From Anoplolepis gracilipes (Eukaryota > Arthropoda > Insecta > Hymenoptera > Formicidae), in assembly GCF_047496725.1 (NCBI RefSeq), contig NC_132972.1, positions 8,017,501 through 8,081,500 of the forward strand: DNA of 64,000 nt. Reading direction: 5' to 3'. A model generated the notes under the pieces. The model worked only from the letters and a program-made list of their open reading frames with translations, did not search any database and had not been told where the DNA came from. This document shows, piece by piece, positions 26,046-40,434 of the stretch. The translations under genes were made by a program, and so were the position numbers. Each line of letters begins with the position of its first letter. The first letter of the stretch is position 1.

Positions 26046-26097
26046 ATGATATTGGTGTACGGGATCATCCTGCCCTTCGTGGCAAGCTTCGCCCAAG
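26046..26097 (+). CDS. fw: fw exon 1: signal peptide, GC splice donor
   Basis: ATG at 26046 opens MILVYGIILPFVASFAQ, a good signal peptide. The only exon end that gives phase 1, as exon 2 requires, is after CAAG at 26097, followed by GCACGT. That makes the donor GC rather than GT. A GT at 26102 would leave phase 2 and break the frame. The joined residues read ASFAQ-GLKCGHP, placing cleavage just before the first sushi cysteine. An alternative N-terminus is the open frame upstream of exon 2, with in-frame ATGs at 41512 and 41551, but it lacks a convincing signal peptide. Confidence 0.65.
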
Positions 26098-29000
26098 GCA
26101 CGTATAGATATGTAGAGTCTGGCTTTGAAAGCGGCGTAAATCGAATCGCGAAAGAAAACGAGAGACGGATTAGATTACAAGAATCATATTACAAGGAGTG
26201 GTCATGCGGCCAAAGTGCAGTATTATTTAGAAATCGATATTGCAACATATATTTTTCATGAAGCAACGAATGATTCAAATAGCCTCACACGTGTGTTTTT
26301 ACATGACATAATAAATGTGCGTATTAGACTATCAATATTGTCTATCACACTTTAACCCTTTGAGTCACGAATTTTTCTAATTGTCAATATTTTATAAAAT
26401 TTGGTATATAAGGGTTTTTGGGATCGCTGATTACGAATCCGTTGTCAGATTTTCAAAATTCAAAATAGCGGATCCAATATGGCAGACGAGATTTTCAAAA
26501 CTTTACTCCCGCCATATTGGATCCCTATATTAAATTTTGGAAATTAAATTTTTTCCCTTTAGATTCAGATTCTACGATCTAAATAAACTTTCAGAGAAAA
26601 AATTTCAAAAAGAATACAACTGTTACTTTTTAATTTAGAACAGAAAATATTGTTCTTTATATATTTTTCATCAAAAAAAAGAAGATTTAAAAAAAACAAC
26701 ACGGTGGAAAATTCTAAAAAAAATTCTGAAAAATACTTTAGAGTGTACTAAGATTGTAAAAAAATTGCCGTATTTATTGTCATAATAGATTAGTAGAAAA
26801 TGCATTTTTTCGTAAAAAAGTACTAATTTGGACTGTTTGTTTATATGGTATTTCTGCAATTAACAATTAATGATTGTTTATATTTTTTTTACACTTATTG
26901 ATGTTCTAGAGATTCTGCAGAAACAAAAAATCTGGTATTTATTGATAAAAAAGTAGTTAAAACAATAAAAAACTACGAAAAAAGAGATGGGTCTCTGGGT
27001 GACCCGCTGTGACTCAAAGGGTTAAGTTACATACTTTTCTACGTAAAGTTTGCATCATTAAAATAATCAAATTTCTTATTTTGACAAAAATTCCTTACTT
27101 ATTTATAATTAATTACTTAAGATTTTTCATTATTTTATTAATTATATTTCAAGGCAGCTGATTATATTTTCTTTCTCCTCTCAGCGCGAATAAATCATAA
27201 ATAAGAAGAAAAAGAAAATATTGCTACGCACTTTGGATAGTTGCACAATTCAGATATATATCGAAACGTTTCACGCGAGGCCAGAAAAAAAGGGCGCGCA
27301 TCTCACAAAGAGAACCTTCCTTGCTGAAAGCCTTCTATCGTTCGCGTTAGACCTCTCGCAAAATGCAAAGCAGACGCAAGTACGCGTGTATCCTCCTTGC
27401 GTCTTTCTAAGTAGCATCTATACAAGAGAAAAAAAGACAGAGAGAGAAAGATAGAGAAAGACCGCATTCCCCGAATGCAACATTATAAATAGTAAAACTC
27501 TTCGGTAGAGAGATAAAGAAAGAGAAAACAAACGTCTCTAAATATTCATTCGCAAAGATTTTACTATCCGGGAGCAATCATGCGAAAAAATCTTAAATAA
27601 ACGCGAAATAAGAATTCTAAACAGATGATTAACTCCATAATTTCAGTAATAAAAAAAAGTAATCCTTCTATGAAATGTTTTATTAAGATTGATCGAATAT
27701 TAGAAATTCATTTTGTTATGAAATTAAAGTTTTTTCACTTATTGAACAGAAAATTACGTGTTTTCGTCTGAAAATGAGAGTAATTATCAATGAAATAAAA
27801 CATTTTCACGAGTGCAAAATTTAGAGAACGACTGTCAACAACCTAACCACTTGTCCTGCTCCTCGTGAAAACAACTTATCATAAAAATAATCGAGTGTAA
27901 TTTCGTAATCTTATAAATAGAAAAAGGTGGATTTCTTCGACAAAATCGTTATGTACTCTGTGTTGGCTGCTTGGTGAGTAAGGAAAGGAGAGTATATAAG
28001 AGAAGCGAGCAAAACAGGTACCGCCCACTCCTCCGGTTCTCTCGTCCTCGGTTGTTTTCTGGTGTCTCGAGGTCACCCGGTATATCCGCGGATAAAGCGC
28101 CCTGCCATTGGCCCGTGCCATTTCACATTCTCTTAATTCGCGAAATGAATAAAATCGAAACTTTTTTTTTACACCTCGAGACTCGTCGGATACTCTCTTT
28201 CTCTCTCTATCTCTCTCTTTCTTTCTCTCTCGTGAGCGAGGAGATACTTTAAATGTCAATAAGTAAAAGTATCGTCGAGTTATATCCCGTTCTATTTCGT
28301 GACGCGCGTTTCATTGCTGTCTAATAGTCGTTAATTCCACGCAATACAATTTTTTTTCGCCACAACCTCAAATGCCATGTACTAACTAAAAGCGTTTTAT
28401 CCTACTCTAATATTTTACTATGACGCAAACAGATCGTTAATTATCATATGTGAAATTGTAGAAAACGTGTGATAATAAACGAGTTTACGATCGTAAATCT
28501 CGATTAAGTTAAATAATCGGGTAAAATTTATTATATCCATATGTTTGAAGTTATATGTGTACCGGAATTATAAATAAATTAATACACAATCTGCATCAAA
28601 ATTAAAATTCCATTAAAATAAATTTTATTTGACTTACGTTAACAATGTCGATAAATTTAAAATTTCATTGAAATAAATGTACGTTATATGCATTGATGTA
28701 CTTAAAATGCATCAGTAAAAGTTCGTACTGTTCGTCGCAGGACACACCGGAAGTGTAGGGGAGACCCACCTGTCCCAGGCGAAACACGATCTGGCGGTGA
28801 CCTACTTTATCGAAAATTTTTGTAGCCTTTTATTTTTTCCATATTAAAGAAATAACCATATGAAAACTAGACCAGTGGTGCGACAAACGGGATATGTAGA
28901 TAATACGTTTTACATATTAAGGCGAGCCGCTTTTACATTTCCACGATCACCTTGAAATCCTTGAAATGCCAATTTATCTAATGACGTCTGGAACTAAGTA

Positions 29001-31830
29001 AAACGTGTCGCGCGCGATCTGCTACTTGCTACTGTCACCAGATTGATTTTGTCCTTCGCGGAAGCTGCATATTTCCTTGTTGATGCATACATAATACCGA
29101 CAATTCCTCCGAGAAAATGCAATCTTTTTGCATAAGAAATTATATGTTTCTGAAGCATGTGAAGCTTGAAGTATTTGAAAGTATATACAGGGTATTTCGC
29201 AATATGCCTATTATTTAGTGCATGTGCGTGGGAATATTTTTTATCGAAGATAGAAATAATTTTTCTTTAGCGAAAATTTACTTCAATGAAATGTGTTGTA
29301 TTATTGTATATAATTATTATAAATTAAAGGAATTTTTTACAAAGATTTGCAAATAGATTACAAATCTTTATTCTCAAAAAAAGAGAAAGTACTATATACT
29401 CGTATTAAAATATTTATTTTACTGAATAGAAAAATATTATCTCAAAATATTCTCAAGTATTGACCGAAAAGAGAAATCATATTCACTTGTAAAATCAGAT
29501 CTACTTGTAAGTTCAGTATGCTTGCTTGAACTTTCGAGAAACGTGGGAGGACACTGATCATATAGTATTCTTAAATCATTCCTGAGTTCAGAATCGAGTG
29601 ATAATGACCAATGATAGACATGAATTACATTTAACTGTCTATCTATTCGAGTTATAACGATCAACATGTAAATAGACTTATGTAAATAGAATAACATCGA
29701 AAGTTTTCTTGAGTTTAAAAAAATGGGCTCTTATTGTATCAATTTATTGTCAGAAATGACTCTCAACAGTTTAATATACGTGAAATTGTGCTCGCCTTTT
29801 GTAGCAATAATTTTCCAGCAATTTTGTAGCAACAATATTCTTGATAAAGGCAATTTAATATACATGAAATTGTGCTCGCGATTTGTATTAGCAATAATTT
29901 TTTAACAATTTTGTAGCAACAATTTTTCAGAAATTTTGTAGTAACAATTTTCCAGCAATTTTGTAGCAACATATTCTGGATAAAGGTTCATAGAAACTGA
30001 TTCTCACATCGGTGACCGCAATATGCGTATATACACGCATCGAGAAAATCGCTACTTCGTGAAAGTGTGTGTTCGCAGCTAATTCAAAATTCCGACGGCG
30101 ATTCCTTTCTCCGTGGCTTTCTTCTAACTTTAGTCGTTTAGTTTGGGCGATCACGATTCGAAACTATGATATTATATTGATTGGTTGTACACTCTTCAAT
30201 CATTCCAAAATTTTTTCTCGAACTCTACGTGGTTATATACTTTCTATTTTATCCCAACGATATTATTAGATGCAAATCGTTGATTTACGAATCTCGCGAT
30301 CGAGTAAAAAAAAGTATATTTTGAACTCTGATTGAAAAATATGTAAACTATATACAATACTGTTGATTATGTATGATTGCAGTTTCTATTTTCTAACATG
30401 GATGTGGAAATATAATTGTTCATAATTCTCTACGATGATATTATAATATACACTTAATGTTATACGTAACGTGTTTTTTTCACGCATGGTGAGAAAGAGT
30501 ATCTCGAAGAAAATATTATTCGAGTTTCTACGAGATATTCGTTCGCCAATTTCATTTCCATTTTGTGTTCAACTTGTACCTATCACGCTGGTTGATTTTG
30601 TAATTCACAAGCATTCTCGTTTTTCACTTTTACACCGAATCTCGTAAATCTCACGCCAAGTGTCGGGCAAGATAGCGAGTTCGCACGCTGTCGATTCGAT
30701 TGAATCGCGCGGGTGGCAGGTCAACCCGATCGCCCTATATAATGCAACGTTCACGCTCGCGACGGGAAATTAAAAAATCTTGTCCTCGCGACGGAAGGGG
30801 AGAACACTGTTCCCTCCCCACCCCGGGAAAGAGGAAGCGGATGAGAGAGCGCGAAAGAGATACGCTGGGACGATTGTAACATTTATCCATTAGAGTTCCA
30901 ACGAACGCGAGGGAATGCAATAAACATAATCGAACGCACACTTTGACGAGATGCAAATGCCGTGACGAGGTGCGTTTGTATCTGTAAATATCACAAGAAA
31001 AAAAAAAATAAAAAAGTAGCGTAAAATAATCGTTTGATTATTTTACACTCTATATTTATAATATAAATTTCGTCAATGCCTGTAAATATCCTACAATAAG
31101 GAGTTTACATTTAAAAAAAAAATACATTTTTGTATATATGTAATTTAAATATATATTATTATAAATTTATTTATAAGAAAACTTTAAATTTTAATCAATA
31201 GAAAGGTATTAAAAAATTAAATTAAAATTTAATAAAATTTAAATTGTGAGAAAACGATTTTGATTAGTTGGAATGCGTGACGTCACAGTGCAATAGTTTC
31301 AAACGTTTGTTTTTTTGTATTCTGTATTGCGATATTCGGTCATTCTTGATCTCGAGGTACAAAGAAAAACAATTTATTGGGTGTTTTAATTGTTGTACTT
31401 TTACATAGAGGTACAAAACAGGTTTTGTACGTGTACCTTTGCCCATTTTCACTGGATATTTTAATAAATAAAAATAGTGTGTTGTCACTGTATATATTGA
31501 TTAGGTTTGAGGAGACGCTATTTCACGCTATTTAACGCTATTAGCGTCTCCCCGAATGCAGATATTGCACTGTGACGTCACATCGCGTGCGGGAGGACTC
31601 GGTCGTTTCCAAATCGTATTCGACAATTTCAAATAATGTAATTTTTATTATTGATTTTAAAAATTACGAAAAAAATAATTACATTTAAAACTATATATAA
31701 ATTATAAAATGCAATTGTTTTTCAAAATCATGCAAACTCCCTATTAATACAAGGTTCATTTAAGACTTTTTCTTCGAAATAAATAAAAAGAATCATAAAA
31801 TATATTTTATATGCTGTAGAGAGAGAGAGA

Positions 31831-31868
<38 letters not shown>

Positions 31869-32049
31869 ACGATTGCTATGATATCATATGTTGATCGTAT
31901 CTCTCGATTTTTAGCACGATTTATACTTCAGAAAGAGAAATTTATTTCCTCTCGTAATTCAATGAAATCGTGAATTCTACGCGGTTGCGTTAATGAAATT
32001 TCTTATTTATATACTTAGTCACGTGCTTACATTGGTTAAAGAATAAATA

Positions 32050-32107
<58 letters not shown>

Positions 32108-35100
32108 TATAATTATATATATTATTAATTATATAATTATTGTACATGTTATATACATATATATATATATATATGTGTGTGTGTGTATATGTATATAAAC
32201 GGAAAAAGAAGAATTTACTCAGAATACTCTCACATTATTTGAAAAAAATTCCATATGTTCTAAAGAAAACATTTCCATATGTTTGAAGACTCTTTTAAGC
32301 GCGCGCTGTTGAAAATGAGATTATATAATAGTAAATTATGACATACAATTATAAATTCTGGGAACGCGATGAGTTTAGCTGAATATATCTCTTGTTTCCG
32401 CAAACTTGTGTGTTAATTACAAAAAAAAAAAAAAAAAAAAAAAGAGATTCGCGTATACTGGCTTTCACGTTACTCTCGTCGCGATGCATCGCGTCCTTGG
32501 AGGTCATCGAAGCAGCGAGGATGCCGGCGATGCATCTCTCGAAAGCGGCTGTGCAATTTTGACGGATCGAGTAGCGGTTGCAGGTACACCAGCTGGCTAT
32601 GACGTGTTTCATAATATTTCACGGCAGGTTGGGCGTAGAAAGGTGACGCAACGAGACGGCCGATATATCTCGCTCGTTTCGCCTCGTACAATGGATTAGG
32701 AAACTCTCTCGATATACATATAAAGCGGGCTTTCTTCAAATCTCTGGCGCTCGAAAAGAAGGTAAAGGAAATAAGCCGGAGCAGAGTTGGCAAAATTCTA
32801 CATTTTTTTGGATATAATCTATGCTAGTGATTAAAATTAATATTGCAGAAAAAACCGACAAAATTGATGTTTTCTGTTAAAATTGTTAAAACAACGAAAA
32901 AATAGCTTTTTATCGATATATTTATCAATTTGTTTTCTAATTTAAAATTTATCTAATTGTAAGATAAAGTCCGTAATAGATTAAGAATTGATGTAGCAAA
33001 TAAATTAGTTCTCTTTTAGAAGATGTTGAAAAATAAACGCAAACCAGATCTTTATTGATAAAAATTTTTAACTCTATCACTATTACATTTTTCTTATTAA
33101 ACTAAAAATTAATATAAAATTAGTAACATTTAAATTTCCAAAGTTTTTGTTTTAAAAATTTCACATATCAATTTAAATTAAAATAAATGTTTTTAATATT
33201 GATTTCATTTTTTTTAACTGTAGTGATTAATATGATTTATTTTTATTAAAACAAAAAAATATTTTTCTGTATAAAGTTATATAGTTATATTTTAGCGTTA
33301 CATATTAATTTTTATAATTTTATTGCCAGTTTATTTCACTGGATAATGTCCGGGATAGTAAAAACTGGAATTTATCATAGTTTTTCACATTCACTGAATT
33401 TTTCCTGCCAATCCTGAGCCGAAAACATTGTCAGGCTCAGAAAAGCACAATATTACATCAATGACAAGACAGAATGCTTTACTCTTTGCGAACACATGTT
33501 ATATTGTCATTGATAAATATTTCGATCAATTTTTCTCAAACGACAATTTCGAGGAGGAAGATATTCATCATTATTTTCTAATTTTCAAATAATAATCCGC
33601 ACAAATACAATAAATAATTATTCTAATTATAATTATATATCCTATAGATCGTATGTGTTCGTCTTGTTTTGCCGAAAGTACGAGCGATTAAAATTGTCAA
33701 CCGGTTTCGCTCTCGCCGAGGTAGTAAAGTTCGCTCTCGATAGTGTCGCTTTTACACAAATCAGCTGACACGTAATATACCCTGGTTGATTACGCTAATA
33801 AAAAAATCGCCGGATAGAGCGTCGGGAAAAAAGTGTCGCGTGTCTGATCCGATCGGCGAGTTTTGTCTTCCATAAACGACTTCCGGTAACTTCGATTAGA
33901 TCGCTATTGTTCCGAAAACTCTCATTGTCGCAAGATAGATAGATGACTGGCACTCGCGTGTCGTAAGCTTGACAGATTGAAGAAAAAAATGGAAAAATTG
34001 TTAGACAAGTAAAAGTAGAGTTGATTAAAAAAAGATAATAATAATAATAACAATTTCATTGTTATTATTTGTTAATACTAATAATATAAAAAAAATAAGA
34101 TAAAATTTTAAAAATCTAAAAATTAAGTTATTTTTTAAATTAAAAGTTTGCTTCTAAAAATTGTTGAGGTATTTAATAAAGGGATAAAAATGATTAAATT
34201 CTTTGCTGTAAAATTAAAGTAAAAGAAAATGAATTTCGATTTACAGAATTTATATTTCCGCGTTTTATTATTGAGTTTATTCATCTCAACTTTCTAATAC
34301 ACTTTACTGCACGTTCGCATAAGCATTGTCTCATTTTAGAGATGCAGAAAGTGTAACAAAGTGGAGCATAAAAATAAGCTTATTATCTCGTTATATTCAC
34401 TGAACGCCAAACGACGGATCAGTAATTTGTTGAAAAGGATTGAGCTGTTTTTAGCTTTTTGTACTCACAAAACTTGCCTAAAAGAGAAGGCAAGGGCTCG
34501 GACTATGACTGAGCTATTCGCAAGTCGATCGCTGTAAAATATTGGGTGTTCGTTAGATAATAATTTATATTTGACGCGCGCGGGAGAGATTGTATGGCTT
34601 TAAAGCCTTCTTCCGGTATTGTATCAGCATACACACCCGGTGGATCGACCTCTCCCTCTCTTGCAATGGATCACGGGCACGCCTACTTTCTAACTTCCTC
34701 GACAATCATTCTACGATACTGCATACACGTATGCAACGTTACAGATCCACGGTGCACAGGTCGATCGCTATACCCACGTTCTTACTCAACCAGCGTGTAT
34801 AATGCAGGTATTACAAAAGCTCATCTCTCCCACAAGTCAATCGCTCGAGCTCTTAAATCATTAACCAAATTTTGATTGTGAGAAATATATTATCAATAAG
34901 ATTGCAGTTTAATGCTGCACGTGAGCTGAAAACAGATCAAGTATCTCCTCCTCATTAAAATAATTCAATTGCTTATTGCATTTATAAAAATTTATATAGT
35001 CATAAACTTAGAATAATAATTATAAACAATAAATAAAAAATAAACAAAAATACAGGAAATTTTTAGGATTTAATTTTATTAAATTATTAAATTGTAATTT

Positions 35101-38100
35101 TAATCTGCAAGACATAAATTGAATTGACTATTTTATTGCTCTCGTTCCAATTTTACAGATTTCGATTTCATTCGAAAGATATTATATATTTTAAATAATT
35201 TATTTGTCACACGCTCATAAAATGTTTTTATAATGATCGATGAGAAATAACTGTTTTAGAACGTGTGAGTTGGAGTTGAAAATTGTGAATTACATTTCAG
35301 AGTTCAAAATTCCTTCGCATATTCGTATGTAAACGTAACACGTACGAATGAGGATCACGTAACGGAATAATTTCGGATGTCGATGTAAGAATAAAACTGC
35401 CGATAGGCGACGATGAATGCTTCGAATCTTTAACGACCAGGATGGTGTTTGCCAAACAGTTCATGTTACGCAATGTAGACTGGAATGTTATATATTTGAC
35501 TTAAACTAAAGAAGATAAAATGAAATCATAATAGATTGTTTATATAATAACGATGTGGTTTATTCTCTATATAAATACAATTTTCAAACATCTTGTTTTA
35601 ATGAATCTGCAATCAATATTTCGCGATCTGTAATTGAAAGATTATTGTTGGATTTAAGAAAAAACTTTATCATCTATGTAAAAAGTTAATATATGTAGAG
35701 GAAAGAACGTGAGGTAAAACGGCCAACGTAAGCATTGAGCAAGTTTTCAACATATTAAAAAAAAACAAATCGATCTTTTTTTTACTAAAAATATTCTTTG
35801 GAATATCCACTATAAGAAAAACACAAGTTTATTATAAAAATAATAGTTTAAATAGACGAGATTATTGATTTAGTAAAAGTCTAGATTTTCGTGATATGCT
35901 TTTCATGCGGGATATAATGGACTACTTCTAAAACTTGTTTATTTCATTAACATTGATATCTAAAACTTCTTCAAAGTTGTATATTATAATATGATATATA
36001 GAACATAAGAATATAGATTTGTATTTTTAAATGATAACTATAAATTAATAAATAAAAACAATTCTCTTGTTATAATAAATATTTTTCTCTTTAAAACATG
36101 GAAAAACATCCTTTAATGTAATAATTTTTGGTATTAATTTTGAAAGACAGCATCTATGTATATTCTCTTTCTTTCTCTAGTATAAAAATAAAAAGTACAA
36201 CATTTCGTGGGCTAATATTTCATTAAGCCTCAAAACGCATTTATTTACTTTTGATCATATAAAAAATTATAATTAATCAATATTTACATAGACACAGTAT
36301 GAAATTAATAAGAAAAGATCATTTTAAAACATAAATGTATTTACGGTAATAAAAAATAGAATTTTATCATTGTTTATCTTATGTAAATATATCGAAGAAT
36401 TAGTCGCGGAGAGCACAGCAAATGCATTAAATAATTTATAGCAACTTTCAACTAAAAATATTGCGATCACTGATAACAGCACGCAGAAAGAGACATCTAA
36501 TAGCAATAATTGCAACATATTTCATGACATGGTAGCATCTCTGTAAAAAGATATCGACTCTGCACCATTGTACCTCGCGGTGCCGTTCTACCCCACGTTC
36601 CCTTACATCTAATACATTTCTAGATTCATGGATTTGATTGATTTGAATTAATTTGTGAATTAAAGATTTTTGTCCTGTAGAATTAAAATTTTTATTTTCA
36701 TGAAATTTTTAATGTACAGTCATTATAAAAAAAAAAGTTTGTTCGTTATATTTACGATTTTCAGATTAAACTATACCTAAATTAATTTGCGAGTTAAAAT
36801 AAAGATTTGCCTTGTAGAATTAAAATTTCCATTTTCAAGAATTTTTCGTGTAGAGTCATTATAAAATTTTTACTACTTACAAAAAAAGAATTCAATATAA
36901 GATAATATTTACAACTTTGAGATTAAATTATACTTTACAGGAGTAAATTAATTTCAACTCGCTAATTAATTATTAATTTTATATTTTAAAAGTGTTAAAA
37001 GTATTAACTTTTGATATAAATGAGCCTTAAAATTTCTTCTAAAAATTCGACGGCGTATTCATATTTCCGATATACCGTTCGCGAATGACAGAACGTCGAT
37101 GTATCGATGATAATATGCAAGGAACTGTACCGTGACATGCGTTCCGACAGCGGTTAATCCCGATTCGAAGCGACACCGTGGATACATGTACCGTTATTTC
37201 GGCTTCGAGGTTTTGTAACCGAGTGACCCAGACCCGCGTCGAGGACTCACTCACATCCAGCCAGCGCATCGTTATTACGCGGAAATCTTCGACCGGTTTT
37301 TCACGTAGATTTTCTTGCCACCATCATATCGACAATTTCTCGCGAAACTGGTTCCTGAACAAATTACCGCTACCGATACTTCAATACTTGTGATATTTAA
37401 TACTAAATGACTATGTCTCCTTTCGAGTTATTAACGCATACTCATCCAATTCTAATTGGATAATCATTTATTTTGGAATCCGAATTTGAAAAATTTTTTT
37501 TAAATATATCTTATCTATAAAAATTTTCATATATGTAATATAAATATATTATTCCTTTTTATGTTAATTTGTACGTAATTAATTTACATGACTTAAATTA
37601 TTTTGTTATCAAAGCTTTCAGACTTTATGACATTTAAAAATTATATATTAGTTTTATATTTTCTTCAAAAAAATATTTCTTTATAATGAAAAAAAATATT
37701 TTGTACAATGTAAAGTATCATAATATTAAAAAAGAGATACAACGCGTGGTCACTTTAAAAATTCAATATGTCTTACAAGTGTCACTCTGAAACAACTTTC
37801 AAAAAACCAGTGTTTTATGTGAACATATATATATATATATATATATATATCATGTGAATATCTATGAATATCATGTGAATGTTTATGAATATAATGTGAA
37901 TATGTTATTTCACGTTCAATGTCAATGTGAAGTGATACTGTATTAATTTATTAGAAAAAATGCCCTATGGAAAAGCAAGTGCTTAAACAACCTGTTTCAA
38001 TGCAATTAATTAGAAGACTAGTCTGCCAATTCATATGGAAATTCTGTGAAATGTGCAAAGGAGGAGAGATATATTAAAAGATAATTGTTTCACTCGCGTG

Positions 38101-40352
38101 CGAATTGAAATATAGTATATAATCATCTAAGATTTATATGAGCGCTAGTCACATGTGAAAAAAATACAGCTTCGCGTACGCGTGTACTCAACCACGGTCG
38201 ATCGCGACGCGATATAATGGCGAAAGTAATTAAAATCCGAGAAAAATAAGCGGAGAAAAGAAAGAAATTCCATTGTCCGAAGTGGAACAGCGCCAAGTCA
38301 CCCGCCAAGTGAAAATAATTCATCATCTGGGAATGGAAAAGAAAAAATTTTGTGGGACAATTGGCGAACGGTGAGCCAATCATGCATAAAATTTTAATTG
38401 ACATTTAACGGAATGACAGATAAGATTAAGAATCGATTTTTATTTTTTTCTATATTTTAAGGTTGTATCTTATTAAAAATGATTTCAAAATTGAATCTAA
38501 ATTGAATATTTCAAAAATTATAAAAATAACATGAAAAACGTGATATCATTGATGTACTTGCATGGATGATTATATTGTTCACTGTTTTAAAAGTCATTAG
38601 GTATAATTATAATTTTGACGAGATATGTATGTATTTGTCGTCAACGTGGAATTTCGGCCATTAATTAAACCGTTCGCACGCATGCACAGGAACGCAAGAA
38701 TTATGTTTCGCTTCGTGAGAAATGCGATTCTCTCTCGAGAGCGCGTCTCGGATCGGAACATAATAACCGGAGGCTTTCACTCCGAAGATGTCAGCCTCGC
38801 ACGGAGTTAAAATTAACGAAACGCCTCCGGAGCCTCTCTGGAGAAAGATCTTCTCTTCCTTTTCTTTTAACCTTAGATTCCTGATTATGCGATCTGCGAA
38901 AGTGTGTGTGAGAATAGTCTCTCATAATTACATTAATGATATATCTGTGTATCTTACTGTAACGTTATTAACTTTAATGTTTATTCCTGTGATATTAAAA
39001 TCATAAAATCTAAAACAATGGCACAATATGGACTAAAAAAAAATCACAATTATAAAAATTACTATAATTTTAAATATATATTTTATTTATCTTAAAAATA
39101 AATGTAATAATTCTAAATTTCTTCTGCGAAAAAATGACTTTTTAGTTATATCTTCTAGTTTTTTAACTAATACAGACAGAAAAAGAATAATTATACTCTT
39201 TACTCGGCTCTTCTCTTATGGAGGTTAAATATCTTTTAATATTGTTTATTAATTAATTAAAAAATAATATTAATTGTTTATAGTAATCATTAATTAGTTG
39301 GAAAATAATTATCGTGAGAGAACCATCATAGCCGGTCTATCATTTGTAAAATAATTTAAAGAATCTGTGCATTAATCGGAATATCAATTATGGATAATTA
39401 CGATGCTGACCTTTCTTAAAAATCTAAAACGATTTATCGCGATTGACCTTGAAAATACGACAGGAAATTATTCCGCTAGTCGCGCGACCTCGCACGTGTA
39501 ATCAACAAGATTGTATCGCCTCTTCTCTCCTTTTTTAAGAAGGTTATAAGGCTCATAAAATGATAAGCAAGAATCATGTCTTTCAACCGAAATAATAAAA
39601 TAACCCAGAAAGATATTTCAGAAACAAATCTAATTTTATAAAAAGTAATTTACAGCTAACAATTGTTTTAATATAATAAAATATAATTCTGCTTTATATA
39701 ATTTCTCGCGAACAGGTAAGAAATAGTACTTAAGATTACATCTGTGATTTCAAGCTGAAAATTTAAAAGTCAATTTACGGTTTGCAAATTCACTAGATAT
39801 CTTTAATCGCGCGGTTATTTTCCTATCTATTGAGAAATCTTTTATTCAGCCATTTATGTTCTGCGTGTAAACATTATTTTTATAACTATGTTTGAAATTT
39901 TGCGAACATAATAGTTACAGCGAACCAAGCGACACGTGATTCATTACGTCAAGATAATTTCAAAAAGGGACAATATGACAGCACGTGTGAAGTTCTAAAA
40001 ATGCAGTTTGAAGGAGCGATTTCGTCACACGTGACCGCCACACCGCAAAGGGTTAAAGGAAATCACAGATACACGTGAGAATGTTGGAAGCGAAAACGAA
40101 AGAAAATGGCACAAGGGAAAAGATTGAGAAAGGTGCTTTCGCGTTTAAGCGTGCTCAGAAAAATGTGCACCATCCATGATGAGAAAGATTTTCCCATGGA
40201 AAACGCGACGCGAATTTCACGATGTCACACGATATCACATCCTCGCACAATTTCGAGATCTAAATTGCTATAGCCTTTGGCGCATTTTCATCGCAATCCG
40301 ATAGACTTTCCCCATGAGGAAAAAGTTCGCCTTATGCGAACGCATCAGCAAG

Positions 40353-40434
<82 letters not shown>

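Noticed and set aside
25801..26049. 82-codon frame overlapping the furrowed ATG (ATGA overlap), suggestive of an upstream ORF
   Set aside because: It starts at TTG and contains no ATG, so it is not a plausible translated uORF.
26098..26261. Read-through of the furrowed signal exon as a 70-residue secreted peptide
   Set aside because: After the signal peptide the residues have no domain or cysteine pattern, and the phase logic supports splicing at 26097.
29766..29975. Regular short repeats considered as a CRISPR array
   Set aside because: Units are contiguous and degenerate with no unique spacers, and this is a eukaryotic genome.
34590..34875. Two overlapping plus-strand frames of 70-93 codons
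   Set aside because: No start context, motif or splice support; they overlap each other in different frames inside an intron.
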